64,000 bases of DNA, taken from the NCBI GenBank assembly GCA_001683735.1, contig LUGG01000006.1, positions 124,001 through 188,000 on the forward strand, in the 5' to 3' direction. How positions within the stretch are numbered: position 1 is the first letter of the stretch; every line of letters starts with the position of its first letter. The translations under genes were made by a program, and so were the position numbers. Under the pieces are notes generated by a model, which saw only the letters and a program-made list of their open reading frames with translations, did not search any database and was not told where the DNA came from. Origin of the DNA: Grifola frondosa (lineage: Eukaryota > Basidiomycota > Agaricomycetes > Polyporales > Grifolaceae). Positions 23,027 to 34,291 of the stretch are shown piece by piece.

Positions 23027-23854
23027 TCATCTACAAAGAAAGACGACGCTTCCTCGATGCGATCCGTGCGGCCGCACCGTCGGATGTTGAAGTGGGGGTA
23101 AGTGAAGACGCCCGAGGTCCATCTGAGTTGAACAGGTTGGCGTGGCGCGGTCCAACAGCGAGGGTGAGGCGGCTATGCTGTCGTCCCAGATGACCTCCAG
23201 ATTCACTGGCTCGTTACCCAGCACTTCCCGCCCCACACGCCGCTTCTTCGATGCACGCCCGCTCCGCTCCTTGTCCTGCGGCAGGAGTGGCGTAGGCACA
23301 GTAGCGGCCTTGGTCGACGGAGTTTTCTTGCTCCTCAACTCGTCGGTCAGCGGCAGGAATTTTTTCTGGGACTCTGCGATGATGGCCGTTGCCATACGCG
23401 TAAAAGTACGCATATTGATTGACTTGAAAGTAAACCCATGTTCTGCAGGTGGTGTACGGGCACTGCCGTTGAGCACCGAGAGGGCTTCTGGGACGAAGCC
23501 GGAACGGGAAGAAGGAGGAGAGAGACGAGTAGAGGAGATGGGAAAGGTGGGAGAGACGGGAGAGGCAGCAGGGGAGTCGGGAGGGGTGGGAGTGGCACTG
23601 GAGCCCAAGTCGCTCTCATCACTGTCGTCGCTATCTTCGCTGTCATCTGTGCCTTTTTGTAGAGTGTTGGAGGATGGATACATTGGGGATGTTGACAATG
23701 GTGGCCCAGACATGTGAGACCGAGGTCTTGTTGATGACTTGTGGAAGGGCAAGTCTTCGTCCCGGAGATCATGATGATTCCCAGAAGCGAGCCTTGAGAA
23801 GAACTCAAGGCGTTTGAAGTGTTCTTCAGATTTTGTATATGAAGCGGTAGCCAT
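23027..23854 (-). CDS. Hypothetical Ser/Pro-rich protein
   Basis: A single open frame from ATG at 23854 gives 275 residues. The N-terminus (MATASYTKSEEHFKRLEFF) is helical. The middle is an acidic Asp/Ser run followed by about 60 residues rich in Ser, Pro and Thr, probably disordered. A conserved-looking segment then reads INMRTFTRMATAIIAESQKK, followed by a basic patch (GRASKKRRVGRE) that could be a nuclear signal, and NLEVIWDDSI. The last about 45 residues look random, so the true C-terminus may be spliced differently. I do not recognise the family. Confidence 0.6.
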   Translation of the reverse strand: MATASYTKSEEHFKRLEFFSRLASGNHHDLRDEDLPFHKSSTRPRSHMSGPPLSTSPMYPSSNTLQKGTDDSEDSDDSDESDLGSSATPTPPDSPAASPVSPTFPISSTRLSPPSSRSGFVPEALSVLNGSARTPPAEHGFTFKSINMRTFTRMATAIIAESQKKFLPLTDELRSKKTPSTKAATVPTPLLPQDKERSGRASKKRRVGREVLGNEPVNLEVIWDDSIAASPSLLDRATPTCSTQMDLGRLHLPPLQHPTVRPHGSHRGSVVFLCR

Positions 23855-24479
23855 GATACGAAGTGGCTGCGAGGATGCTTCAAAGGTGGCGATGATGGTT
23901 GAGGATAAAACAGTAACAGACTGAGGTTGGAATTTATGCGTCAGCGCGGTTCGGTTGCGCGGTTTGGCTTTGGAGCCACAGCGGCACCCGCAATGGTCTA
24001 ATATGGCAGAGACATCTATTAGCACCAATTTTGCCATGCTTTGCGTGGCGTATCTGATCTGGCTCGACTGGATGATCTATTGGGTCTTTATCTGCACGCA
24101 TATCTTTCTGCCGACCTGTGGAATTGCACGTTCAGAAGCTTCGCTGCGCCCGCTGACCTCTACATCACTCACTAACTTAGTGTTTAATCACAGCGATGGA
24201 TAGCGAGATATTGTGTGGTGTGTAATAACTCTACCAATTTTCCAGAGCCTCTGGTGTTCACTCCCATGCTGTTCAGCTTAGCGAGCTGAACTGTGTCTGA
24301 CCCACCTCCAGGTACGATGTGCCTCGCCATGAGCAGCGGCCAATGCACGAAGACATTGATGATACACACCAATCCGACAGTCAATATATTGATACTTTCG
24401 GCGTAGAGCTACATAAGATTTTGGATTTGTGTAAGCCATCCATACCACGCATCGCATCCACGGCCGTGACCCATCGTGG
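23855..24479. other. Intergenic stretch upstream of the Ser/Pro-rich gene
   Basis: Between the start of the Ser/Pro-rich gene and the stop of the eIF4E gene, both on the minus strand. Presumably promoter and 3' UTR. No feature recognised. Confidence 0.5.
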
Positions 24480-25523
24480 TCATGAGACTGGGGTACGCTC
24501 TGCAGGAGTGACGCGGAAACTAGACTTGTCCTGCATCGAATCTGTCGGGTGTCAGCGAGGAAAATTCTGGAGGAACGTAGGTACGCCTACCATTGTTAGA
24601 CTTATATTCCATGACAATATTGACGGGCAGGTTTAAAGCTCTCTTTATTGTTTCCCTGTTTCACTGTCGTCAGTGGTTCTATCCCCCCAGAAAACAAGTA
24701 TATGACATACCTTATCTTCTCCCTCAGTTTTGGGTCGGGTTCGTGCCGATTCCACAGGGAGATGATGTCCTCATTTTGCCGTACACTTATTGTGCACCCG
24801 CAAATCTCAGGCCATTCTCCTGGCGGTACAGCTTCCCCGGCGGACCCCTCGTCAGTGGGGACTGTAGCGGAGGTGTCTTCGCCCGGGGTCGTCCCACACC
24901 CGTCGAATTGGTCGCCAATTACGGCGAGCACAAGGTCCTCCCAGAGCCTGTCCGCGACTCCCTTGCGCAGCCTGATGATCCACTTCCCGCCGGACAAATT
25001 CAAAGGGTCCTCCCAGACAGGACGGCGTACGCCCGAATGAAAGAGGAGGTAGTCTGTTGTGGGGAGCAGACTCGACGGTGGGTGAACGTGTGTCCACAGG
25101 GACCAAAATGATTCGACCGAGCTGAACGCGGAGATTTTCTTGATGCCCTCCTCGTAGTTGGTGATTTTGTTACCCGGGGCGCGTTGCTGGCGGAACCAGA
25201 AGACCCAGCTGACGGAACATGTATCAGGGCATAGCGAGGGGCGGACGCGAGAGAGCACGAACATACGTGTTGCGGAGGGGATGCACGGCAACAGCGCCAT
25301 TCAAGGCACCGTTTCCGGACGCCTTGTCCTTACTCTGTGTCTTCTCATCCCCGGACGAGTTCGACACAAAAGTGGAGAAGTGCTTGGAGGACGGCGCTCG
25401 TGGTCTCGAGGGCGGTGGAGGATTCGCCACCGCCGGAGACTGTGCCGTCGTCGTAGTGGTGGTAGAGGTATTGGAATTGGCGAGAAAGCGCGATTGAGAG
25501 TGGTTTGAGAAATAACCGGCCAT
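24480..25523 (-). CDS. Translation initiation factor 4E, class II (4EHP-like)
   Basis: mRNA 5'-cap-binding protein. Domain landmarks: a Ser/Thr/Pro-rich N-terminus of about 85 residues ending HPLRNT; after an intron WVFWFRQQ; NYEEGIKKISAFSSVESFWS; YLLFHSGVRRPVWEDPLN; GGKWIIRLRKGVADRLWEDL; ICGCTISVRQNEDIISLWN. The Tyr in the NYE position, where class I factors have a cap-stacking Trp, and the GGKWIIRLRKG stretch point to class II (4EHP/eIF4E2) rather than canonical eIF4E. The other two cap-contact Trp residues (VWED, SLWN) are kept. Two introns near the 3' end lead to LNLPVNIVMEYKSNN and DSMQDKSSFR, ending TGA at 24482-24480. An acidic insert (CGTTPGEDTSATVPTDEG) lies in a surface loop. Confidence 0.93.
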
Positions 25524-25837
25524 GAAGAGGGTGCGATTAATGGGTCAAATTTTACAGAAAATAAGACAATAACAAAAGGATACTGATGCAGATAATAGTT
25601 GCGAGGGGGGGTCTGATAATATCAAGGTCTGAATGTTTGTTTGTTGGAGGAAAGAGTAGCAGAGTGAGAATATTCGGATATCAGCGTCAATGCCAAAACT
25701 TGGCCGAGCGCGCGATCACCTCTGCTCCCTTCGCCGCGCTCCTCCATCTTCCTGTCCGCAGCGACTCTCTCCGCTCGTTCCACCGTTGTCTCTCTCGTCT
25801 CTCTTGCGCAGTTAATGTCACTGTAATCCAGTCCCTC
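25524..25837. promoter_or_regulatory. Divergent promoter of eIF4E2-like gene and KEI1
   Basis: 314 bp between two start codons. Contains pyrimidine-rich stretches on the KEI1 side (25725-25800). No specific factor site could be identified. Confidence 0.4.
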
Positions 25838-27226
25838 ATGAAACTCACGCTTCGTCCAGAATGGAGGCTCCGACCCTTGACCTCCTTCCTCGGCTTTCTT
25901 GACATCAAAACAGGCGTCATAATTGCCCTTCTCTTCGCCGTGAGTTGTCATTCGTCGGTATGCTGCTGCAGTCGTTGACGTGGCGTTCAGCTTCTCAACA
26001 AGGTCGCAGGCGTTTACGGCCTGGTAGCCGTGCTCACTGGTGCCGGAGGCTCCGCCGCCCAGCTAAGTCTCTACATATACTCCGTCCTTGGCCTCGTAGC
26101 CCTGGCATGGGGCTTGAAAGCCACCACGCAGGTATGTTGTCTAGTTGGTCATTCGGATTGGATATGGGTGTCTTCGGAAGTGCTTTCCGTACCAGCAACG
26201 CGGAGACGAGACATCATGCTCTTGTCTTCGTGACTTGTGTCATCTGAAAATCTGGAGAGGTGGTGACCGATGGACGGATGGAGCTCTATTCAACAAATTC
26301 ACGTTGCTCTCTAATATATTGCAAATCAAATCACTCTAGAGGTGCCTGACCATAGCACTGCCATAGCCATGCTAGATCACAGTGCTGGTAATACTTTTGT
26401 CGTTCTTCTACTCACTTTTTCTACAGGAGGATCCGAAGCACACCCTGTATTTTGCTCACCTCTTCTTCGCCGATCACATTCTCTCCACGGCGTGGCTTGT
26501 CTTCTTTGCCGTCCTGTGGTGGTTCTATACACCTCATGACGGTCGCCGTCAAGCGAACTCCGACGCGCAGAAAGACGTGATGAACAGTGGTAGTGGAAAC
26601 CAGAATATGACGGAGCTAGAACGCACCGAAGCCGCGATGTTGCTATGGAATGCGGAGAAGAACGTCGCCACGGCTGTCATTGTCATTGGGTGGCTTGCAA
26701 AGGTTCGTGTAGTCGCCCAGATACTGAGCACTACATTTACGCTTGCAAACAGATCTACTTTGCGGTCCTTCTGTACTCGTATGCCATTCACCTCCGCAAG
26801 GGCTCATACCGTTCTCTTCCCCGATCCCGTTCTTTTACCCCTAATGGCGTCGCCAATGGCACCACATACTCCGCACTTCCAGACGAGGAAGAACTCGAAG
26901 TTGAGGACTTTTATCGGCTTCCTGTGCGTGCTCCGGCGGCCCAATCGCCAGCCCACACCCCGAGTTCGTCACTCTCCGGCTTCGCGGACTTTGTGAGCGC
27001 GCCTGGACGTGCTCGCCGTGGAAAGCCGGGTAAATCGAATCTGAGCTTTGGCGGTGGCAGAATAGGCAATGGCCGGGCGAATGGGGACGCGGGTGATACG
27101 GAAGTGCTGTTTGATGAGGAGGAGGTAATGGAGGAAGTTGGAATTAGGGATGGGCGAGATGAGGTTCGTACACCGCTTGTTGGGGGCCAGAATCATAGCA
27201 GAAAACAGAGCAGGAGCAGGGATTAA
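25838..27226 (+). CDS. KEI1: Inositolphosphorylceramide synthase subunit Kei1
   Basis: Regulatory subunit of IPC synthase (with Aur1), a Golgi sphingolipid enzyme. Four exons: 25838-25939, 25991-26131, 26427-26702, 26753-27226. The start is the ATG giving MKLTLRPEWRLRPLTSFLG, the family's conserved N-terminus. Membrane segments: about residues 17-45 (TGVIIALLFALLNKVAGVYG), 55-80 (LYIYSVLGLVALAWGL), 88-115 (HTLYFAHLFFADHILSTAWL), and IYFAVLLYSYAIHLRKG after the last intron, followed by a cytosolic tail with a PDEEELEVEDFYRLP acidic motif and a basic C-terminus. The second intron (295 nt) is long for this window. The frame is intact. Confidence 0.93.
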
Positions 27227-27995
27227 TGTGAGGTTCCTCTGCGTTCTTCTGCGGCTGTGAGGAAGTTACATTGTGTCGTGTTTACGGAGGTCCTTTTGTT
27301 CCCAATCGTCATGCCATGGAATATTGTTTCGGCCAAGCGCCGCTTGCATACTTGTCGCATAGCTGTTTCTGTCCGCATCTACACGCTACAATAATGTCGT
27401 TATATATCAGGTCATTCTCGAAGTGTTATCTTGCCGATACCAACGTCGAAGAAGGGTCGCCGGAGATCCTAAATGTAGATACCAGTTTTGGCCACTCAGT
27501 TCTCTCTGCATCGTCATGACGAATTGTCTCTAGTTTCTCTAGCTCTTGTAGCGAGGAGGCAGCAACGCACGGCAGCGGAAGGACAATACCGCGAACTTGG
27601 ACTATGCAGGACTATGCTTGGAGAGTTGCCTCTTCGGGATAAATTTGCGACTTATTGTGCGACAAGGATGCAACGGCCGAAGTTTGGAGAAGGCTGAGGC
27701 TCTGCATGCTATGGAAGGAAGCGATATTGTGTTGATTGTTGAGATGGAAAAGGCAAGCATACCAAGTTGGCACGCAGATGGAATTGCTGATATCCAAGGA
27801 TTAACGTGGGCGCCAATCCTCGCAACGTGTTTACATGTGGCGACCAATGCACAACTCAATCACATCTCTCCTCATCTATAAATGCTCTCGTTTCGTTTCA
27901 AGGTTTTCCCCTCCGTGTGCTGAAAACCTTCTTGTGGATCCGTTATAAACATCTCCCGACGATCAGTTGAGCCAACCCCAAATACATGCTCCCCG
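27227..27995. other. Intergenic stretch, no gene seen
   Basis: 3' UTR of KEI1 and promoter of the PPTase-like gene (same strand). Short open frames on both strands have no recognisable motif. Confidence 0.5.
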
Positions 27996-29074
27996 ATGGA
28001 TTGCCCACTACTCGTGTGGATGCTGTATCTTAATCGTGAGATGACCGTAGAAGTGAGGATCCTCCCAGACTTCTCCTCGGCCGATGCTCATCGTGTACGG
28101 ATAGGAATATGAGATATGTTACAAAACCATGACAGAATGTGTACCTCACGCACGAGTACGCCACGCGCCAGAATCCCCAGAGACTACACGTGAGTACCGC
28201 CATCCAAAGTCGTACGGCTCCTGATGGTGTGTCTCTGCAGGGCAGATCATCGCGTACCTCCTGCCGCTGCTCATGATGCGGCATAGGCGGGTGCCGCGCT
28301 CGCGATGGAAAGATTACATGGGCCCATCTGGGAAGCACTGGATCGAGCAGGCAAGTAGCCCTAATCGCGCTCTCCATTCTTGACTCAGCCCTAGGATGAA
28401 TTTGCAGGAAGTGGAACCCACCGTGAATCCAGCCTACCGCTTACGTTCTATCATCGGATATCACCTTGCGTATGATCGCAACGTCATAGGCATGGTGATG
28501 ACACAAGGCCGCCAGCGCGATGTCCTCCATCTGGGCATTGGCGTGAAAGTCCTCGATGTCAACCCCGCAGGAACCAATCCCCTCGTGTATGCAGAATCCT
28601 TCCATCACAGGGTGCGTCCAAACTCGTCCGCGTGTGGCACCACGGCGTAATCTGATGGTGCACAATTGCGCAGCTGACGCCGCTCGAGCTCACGTTTATC
28701 GCCCCAGAGTTGGGCGAAGAAGTTGTGTTGCGCCGCCTGTGCCTCATCCTTGCGCTCAAGCAGGCGTACATTAAGGCAATCGGGCAGCCATTAGGCTTCG
28801 ACTGGTCGCGCCTCGAATTCAACATCCCGGAACGCACCGCGATGGGGGACCAGATACCACTGCAGGGGTGGGAATTCCGCCTTTGGCAGACCAATATCGG
28901 CATCTTGCGCAATGGAGAGGTGGTCCAGGAGACGTACCAGTGTGCGCTGGCATTCTTTCGCGGCAGTTTGGAGTCCCATTTCGTCTGGGAGACGGACCCG
29001 AAGGCGCTGGAAAAGGGGTGCAGTTCATTTCGGTGGACCAACTGATGAATGTGGCGGACAAGCTCGTCGAGTGA
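27996..29074 (+). CDS. 4'-phosphopantetheinyl transferase-like protein with altered metal ligands
   Basis: Resembles Sfp-type transferases, which load the phosphopantetheine arm onto acyl- and peptidyl-carrier domains (fatty acid synthase, polyketide synthases, Lys2-type reductase). Seen: an N-terminal VWMLYLNREM strand; IIAYLLPLLMMRHRRVPRSR (the usual leucine-rich helix); IIGYHLAYDRNVIGMV (the HD motif region); LGIGVKVLDV; then LALKQAYIKAIGQPLGF, YQCALAFFRGS and VQFISVDQLMNVADKLVE. Normally the two catalytic motifs carry GxD and KEA. Here the Asp position is Lys and the Glu is Gln, so metal binding is suspect. One G is missing near 29020, so the expected C-terminus ends at TGA 29072-29074. 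The first exons (27996-28250) are not resolved. Confidence 0.75.
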
Positions 29075-29715
29075 AGAAGAGTAATTCGGTGTAAGACTGT
29101 AATGAGATCTCTCACGCCTCGTTGGATTGTTGTAGGCTTTGCTCTGTACCCATCTCCCCTCGATGGCATGCTAATGTGTAGTCTTGCTGATGCGTTATCT
29201 AAGTAATTGCTTTGAATCGGATCTGTTGTAGTTATGCAATGCCGTCGAGTTACATATGTGCGCATTCGATTTCTCTCAGTGAGCGCTTATCTTCGAACAA
29301 CGACAGTTGCTAAAATGGGACGGAAAAGCCCATATCAAGCGGTGAAGCAACAGTTAACAGCCCCCTTCGTACTTAACGACTTTATGCACTTGTCATTAGC
29401 AAGTGCGTTAGGTGCACGCGCATCGGGCTTGATGGCATGCTGTCTACTTACATATATCCTCTGCTCCGCGTACACGAAATAAGATCAACATTGTGGTGAT
29501 GCTAGATGCAGAGTAAAAAGACTGCATTGTGGGGGGCTCATTATTTGGCGAGAACTGTGTATGATCAAATGTAAGAGTTTCGGCGTCACAAATCCAAAGG
29601 TACATACATACAAAGTCTTCTATGGGGCCACGGTTTCCGCAAATACAATTTCCTTACGCCATCGGTATCGGGTATGATATCACTCATACAACGTCCTTCC
29701 TCTTCTCCTTCACAC
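29075..29715. other. Convergent intergenic region
   Basis: 3' regions of the PPTase-like gene and the FBXO9-like gene. No gene or structured element recognised. Confidence 0.5.
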
Positions 29716-31441
29716 TCACGCGTACGAGCGCACCTTGGAGAACCAGAACGGACGTTCGTGCTTGAGCGCGAGCGGTATCGCTTCGCCGCTTGCGAGCTCG
29801 ACTGACTCGTACGCGCCGAAATCAAGGCGGTTCCAGCGTCCGAGGGGACGCGAGCGGAGCTCAAGTCTCATCTGGAAGGCGTAGCGCAGGGCGGTGCCGC
29901 CGGGGTCGAGCAGGTCCGTGATGTGCACAGTTGTGCCATCAAGATACCAATTACCAATGAGGAGTCCCTGATAACGACGATGAGGACATGAATGGAAGGA
30001 CATGAGTAGGGCAAACCTTCATGCGCAGTGTGGGCTTCAGAAGTGGGATGACTTGTTGTGGGGCAAGTTCTTCAGTAGCGAGGAGAGACAGAACTTGGCC
30101 ATCAGGATAAAAACGACTGTGTATATCCAACAATGTCAAGAACAGAGGCGATGAGCGCTGTGGGAATTGTCTTACAGATAGCGGTGGTAAGTGATGAGAT
30201 GGCTAATCTAGCGAAATACGAGAAGTAAGCGACTTTCACGGTGGGCATGAGGACCACGTACATTGACCCATGCGTTTTCGTTAACGCCTCTTCGACTGCA
30301 GAATATGATGTGTGCAACGCTTCATCTCAAGGTGGTTTTCATTGGAGGAAGGCGTACGTACATGTAATGACACACCGCGATATAAACACCATCGAAACGC
30401 AAACGCGGATGCTCAATGTATGTACGTCGGTAATCCGCCATATACCCTTCGACCAAGGATTCGATATCTTCGTCATCAGGGATTTGTGGAGGCTTGTAGA
30501 TCGCTCGGACAAAGTCCCTAAGCATGGAATTGTATAATGAATAAAGTACAGGTACCGTGGAAATTGTGATCAACGCACTTCCAGATTGAGGAGTCTAAGC
30601 TAACAACCCGCGCCTTGCGATTGATAGTAGCAAAACGTTCGATAGCAGATGGGTCGAGCTTGCGGAGAATCAGAACCAGCAGTTCATCAGGCAGCCTCTT
30701 GAGCGGCGCGCCTTCGCGCTCGTCTTCCGGGTCAAAAGAAAGGTCATGGGGCCAGTTTGCTATTAGACCAGCTATTGTTCCCGACGCAAGCGTGTTCGCA
30801 CCAAGCCTTGTCACAGGTACGGGGGTGGGGTGAATCTCTATGGCCTTCACCTCTCGAATAATTTCCTCCATCATTCCAGTACTCGAGGTCGACATCTTCC
30901 TAGAATGGTGAGTCTTCTGCGCGATGACGCTCGCACTATCTGCGGGGGCTGCTGCTGCTGTGGCAGCGGCGCGAAACTGCAACTCCATGCGGTGGTACGC
31001 CCTGTCCACATTGGCATCCATCCTGAACGCTGTACGGTACAAGCGCAAAGCTTCGCCGAGATCGCTCCGTGACTCGCACTGAACCGCTCTGCGGTACGTC
31101 TCGATGGCGCGGCCGAGCGCGGGACTGAGAGAAGTAGAGGTAGCATCGGGAGGGAGGCTCTGAATTGGAGCACCGGCTACGATATCGCTAGGTGGACCAG
31201 GTGCAGGAAAAGGGTGCCGGGTGTGAGGAGGACTACCGATACGCTCAGTGAGTCGGTCGGTCTTGCCGGGAACCTCAGGAATTTGGGTGCTGGGGACAGC
31301 GGAGGTGGACAACGGGAAGGTTGCTGCGCTGACTCCACGGTCTCCCTGTTTCTTCTTCTTGACCTCTTCTATCCATGCTTGTCTGAATTGTGCGAGCTCG
31401 TCGGAATCCTGGGACTTGGACGCCGTTGGCGGAGACTGCAT
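29716..31441 (-). CDS. F-box protein, FBXO9 / Hrt3 family
   Basis: Substrate receptor of an SCF ubiquitin ligase. Domain order: a coiled N-terminus (MQSPPTASKSQDSDEL); a disordered Pro/Ser region; a TPR-like helix pair (AIETYRRAVQCESRSDLGEA, LRLYRTAFRMDANVDRAYHR); an F-box (KRLPDELLVLILRKLDPSA); IERFATINRKARVVSLDSSI; then, after introns, the family's C-terminal domain: VRAIYKPPQIPDDEDIESLV, YRRTYIEHPRLRFDGVYIA, RRGVNENAWVN, HLITYHRYL, RFYPDGQVLSLL, LAPQQVIPLLKPTLRMK, GNWYLDGTTVHITDLLDP and a final HERPFWFSKVRSYA. Six or more exons. All junctions seen are GT-AG and in phase. The start at 31441 faces the DnaJ gene across 320 bp. Confidence 0.93.
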
Positions 31442-31761
31442 GAGCCAATGTTGGTGGTATTATGGAGAACGAGATTAATTAACAATATTTTAGCCAAATG
31501 TGATCGCCTATTAATTACGTTTTGAAAGTGGATAAGAATATATAATAACGCGATAAGAACAGGAATGAAGAGTTGTTAGGCATGTTACTAAGTAATAATA
31601 GAAAGATAAGAGCACTGGGAATAGAATCGTGCCTGATCAATAATATTAATACGTGTCCTCAGCGCCTACAACAAGCTACGAACCACACGCCCATCCTTCT
31701 CAGCGAGAAGGATCTTCTACTCTCAGTGCTCCCCAAGTTCGACCTTTTCATTGTACCTACC
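31442..31761. promoter_or_regulatory. AT-rich divergent promoter of FBXO9-like and DnaJ genes
   Basis: 320 bp between opposing start codons, distinctly AT-rich at 31470-31640 relative to the flanking coding DNA. No specific factor site identified. Confidence 0.4.
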
Positions 31762-33326
31762 ATGGAGAGCAACAGAGATGAGGCCCTCAAATGTCTCGCG
31801 ATCGCACAGAAACACAGAAATGCGGGCAACTTTCCCTCTGCGCGCCGATTCTGCCAGAAGTCTCTCAGCCTGTTCTCCACGGCCGAGGCGCTGAAGCTGC
31901 TGGATGTAATTGACTCGGAGGCAAGCTCAGAGTCTGTGTCCTCCTCAGCATCGTCCTCATCGGCGGCCGGGTCGAGTTCAGGTTCGGCGCCTTTCACATC
32001 ATCGGCGGAGGCGCACCCTTCAGCATCTGGCACGAGACAGAGGCACACCGGTTTGGGTGCCGATTCATCAAAGGCAGACAAGAAGACCGGCGGGTCTTCG
32101 GCGGGCGAGTCCAGCGGGACACAGAAGAAGCGAGAATATACCCCGGAGCACGCTGCTGTGGTAAAGCGAGTACGATCATGCAAGGTTACGGAGTACTACG
32201 AGATCCTGGAGGTCAAGAAGGATTGCGAGGAAGTAGAGATCAAAAAGGCATATCGCAAGGTAATTATCAGTGTCCGACTACTTCTGATTTGCCATATTAA
32301 TGCTCGGTGGCTAGCTGGCTCTGGCATTGCATCCCGACAAGAACGGGGCACCAGGAGCTGACGAGGCATTCAAATGTATGTTTAAGTTTCTATAGATGTT
32401 CTTTGCTGTAGTACTCAATCAACCATGTAAATCTTAGTGGTATCGAAGGCATTCCAAGTCTTATCAGGTCAGTTCTAAGGCATGACATCGCAACGTATCG
32501 CTTAGCCTTGTCCTTAGATCCTCAGAAACGAGCTGCATATGATCAGCATGGTTCGGACCCTGAGGATCGTTTCGGTGGCATGTCATCAGCTGGAGGCCGT
32601 GGTCCTCCAGGATTCTCATCAACCTCGTTTGGCGGGGCGGTAGCTTTGAAGGCGAACTTAGTCCCGAAGATTTGTTCAACATGTTCTTCGGTGGTGGCAT
32701 GGGCGGGGCGGCATTTGGCGGCCAACCGAGTGAGTTCGATAGTCGTGTGATATATATGCTTGTTATTGAATAATCCGCATTTAGTGTTCACAGCAACATT
32801 TGGCCCGGGCGGGTTCCGCACGACTCGCGTGCGCACAAATGTCCGACCAGAAAGACAAGAAACGCAATCGCGATCAATATTCGTGCAGCTTCTCCCATTA
32901 TTCCTGTTGTTCGCTTTTTCGCTGCTTAATGCCCTCCCGACTCTTTTTGGTTCGACATCAACACCAGACCCACGCTTCGCGTTCGTGCCTTCACCGCGCT
33001 ACAATGTGGAAAGATACACAGGCGGACTAGGCGTCAAATATCATGTCAACTCAGCGGAGTTCTCGGGACACCCTATCGCTGCAGAGCTCGCGCGCAACGA
33101 AAACAAACCGGGGCCTGAGCTGCGCAGATTCGAAGGCACAGTGGAGAGGGCATACACGCAGGACCTGTATGCAAAATGCCAACGGGGTCTCGACGTGAAG
33201 CAGAGGAAGAAAGAGTTGGAAACTGGTATGTTTGGTTTTGGCACAGATTGGGAGAAGGTACGAAAAATTGACGAGGAGGTTGTTGAGAGTTGTGAGCAAC
33301 TTCGGAATATGGGACTGTTGAAGTGA
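31762..33326 (+). CDS. ER-membrane J-domain co-chaperone, DNAJB12/14 type
   Basis: Hsp40 protein that recruits Hsp70 to the ER surface for quality control. The N-terminus (MESNRDEALKCLAIAQKHRN) is a helical hairpin typical of the family, followed by a Ser/Ala-rich linker. The J domain begins TEYYEILEVKKDCEEVEIKK, continues after an intron with LALALHPDKNGAPGADEAFK (the HPD tripeptide is present), and ends across two more introns with VSKAFQVLS and DPQKRAAYDQHGSDPEDRF. A Gly/Phe-rich stretch follows, where one G is missing near 32636. Then come VFTATFGPGGFRTTRVRT, one transmembrane helix (LPLFLLFAFSLLNALPTLFG) and the DUF1977-like luminal tail (PRYNVERYTGGLGVKYHV). Stop at 33326. Confidence 0.93.
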
Positions 33327-33621
33327 TTATTGTATTTCATACAGACTAGACCTGGACTAGACAGTCTTGACTTATATTGATGGAGTGGAGAGGATACACC
33401 AGCTAATTCACTATTTATCCCTTTTCTACGGCTTTCGTATATGCTTTATGTTGATATCATACATCCTCTGATCATCATCACCGTGGGCGGCACTTGCAAC
33501 CTGAAATGGCCGATTTCACCATGGTAGAGACAGGCGAAAGGGGCTAAGTTCAAGGTGAGCAGACTGCATTGCGTGGCAGAGGATAAACGTGTGCATTTAT
33601 GACAAAACATGGATTCCGAAT

Positions 33622-33944
33622 TTACTGCTCCTGCTGCCTCGCCCTCTCGAGCCTCAGGTAGAGTTCCTCCTGTTTCTGGACTAGAAAAGAAATGGAATTC
33701 AGTCACGGACAAATAAGAGAAAAACACGAGGATGCAGCGCGACAATAATGTGTGCGGGGCATTGTGCTCACCATGCTTGAGGTGCACGCCATACCTGTTC
33801 GGGTGGATTGAGAATCATGACGCGTGAATGAGGGATATATTCTCACCAGAACGCGAAGCCTCCGCTAATGCCAAGGCCAAGGGCAGTGGTGAGATCAAGC
33901 CAGAAACGCTTTCTGAGCTTTCCGGTGATGGGTGCAATAGGCAT
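33622..33944 (-). CDS. Cytochrome c oxidase subunit VIIa (Cox9-like)
   Basis: Small inner-mitochondrial-membrane subunit of complex IV. Three short exons encode about 57 residues: MPIAPITGKLRKRFWLDLTT, then a single membrane helix (ALGLGISGGFAFW), WYGVHLKH after the first intron, and VQKQEELYLRLERARQQEQ after the second (stop TAA at 33624-33622). The length, the N-terminal APITG motif and the Trp-Tyr-Gly junction match fungal VIIa/Cox9 proteins. The longer in-frame upstream extension has no family support, so the ATG at 33944 is preferred. Shares a 347-bp divergent promoter with the PP2A gene. Confidence 0.88.
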
Positions 33945-34291
33945 TGTTATGCGGGAGGGCGACGATGGAGGTAGAAGGATGGAAAGATGTCCAGAGGGCA
34001 AAGTCGGATGGGGAGTCGTGCCCAAGCGAGACCACCCTCGCCACGAGCCAAACACGCGACAACAGGAAGGCCGTTCTGTGCAAGCTCCAGTCCTCGATCA
34101 AGCAGTGACCCTCAGTGACGGTGCGGGAATCCGGCTTAGCCTTCCAATTGACTCTCGACGACAACCACAAAGCACAACGCGCCACATAATCCTCCCAGCA
34201 CACCATACCCTCAAATCACACAGCACCCACCAGGAATTCAACCGCCCTTACTCTGACACCCTCTTCAACACCCACCACAGCATTGTCGATC
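33945..34291. promoter_or_regulatory. Divergent promoter of COX VIIa and CDC55 genes
   Basis: 347 bp between two start codons. The plus-strand side (34190-34290) is rich in CA and CCA repeats. No defined site was identified. Confidence 0.4.

Noticed and set aside
23142..23717. A 191-codon plus-strand open frame
   Set aside because: Antisense to the Ser/Pro-rich gene at 23027-23854, which has a proper ATG and a more natural composition.
33945..34055. N-terminal extension of the COX VIIa frame (start near 34055)
   Set aside because: The upstream codons have no family counterpart; the conserved protein begins at the ATG at 33944.
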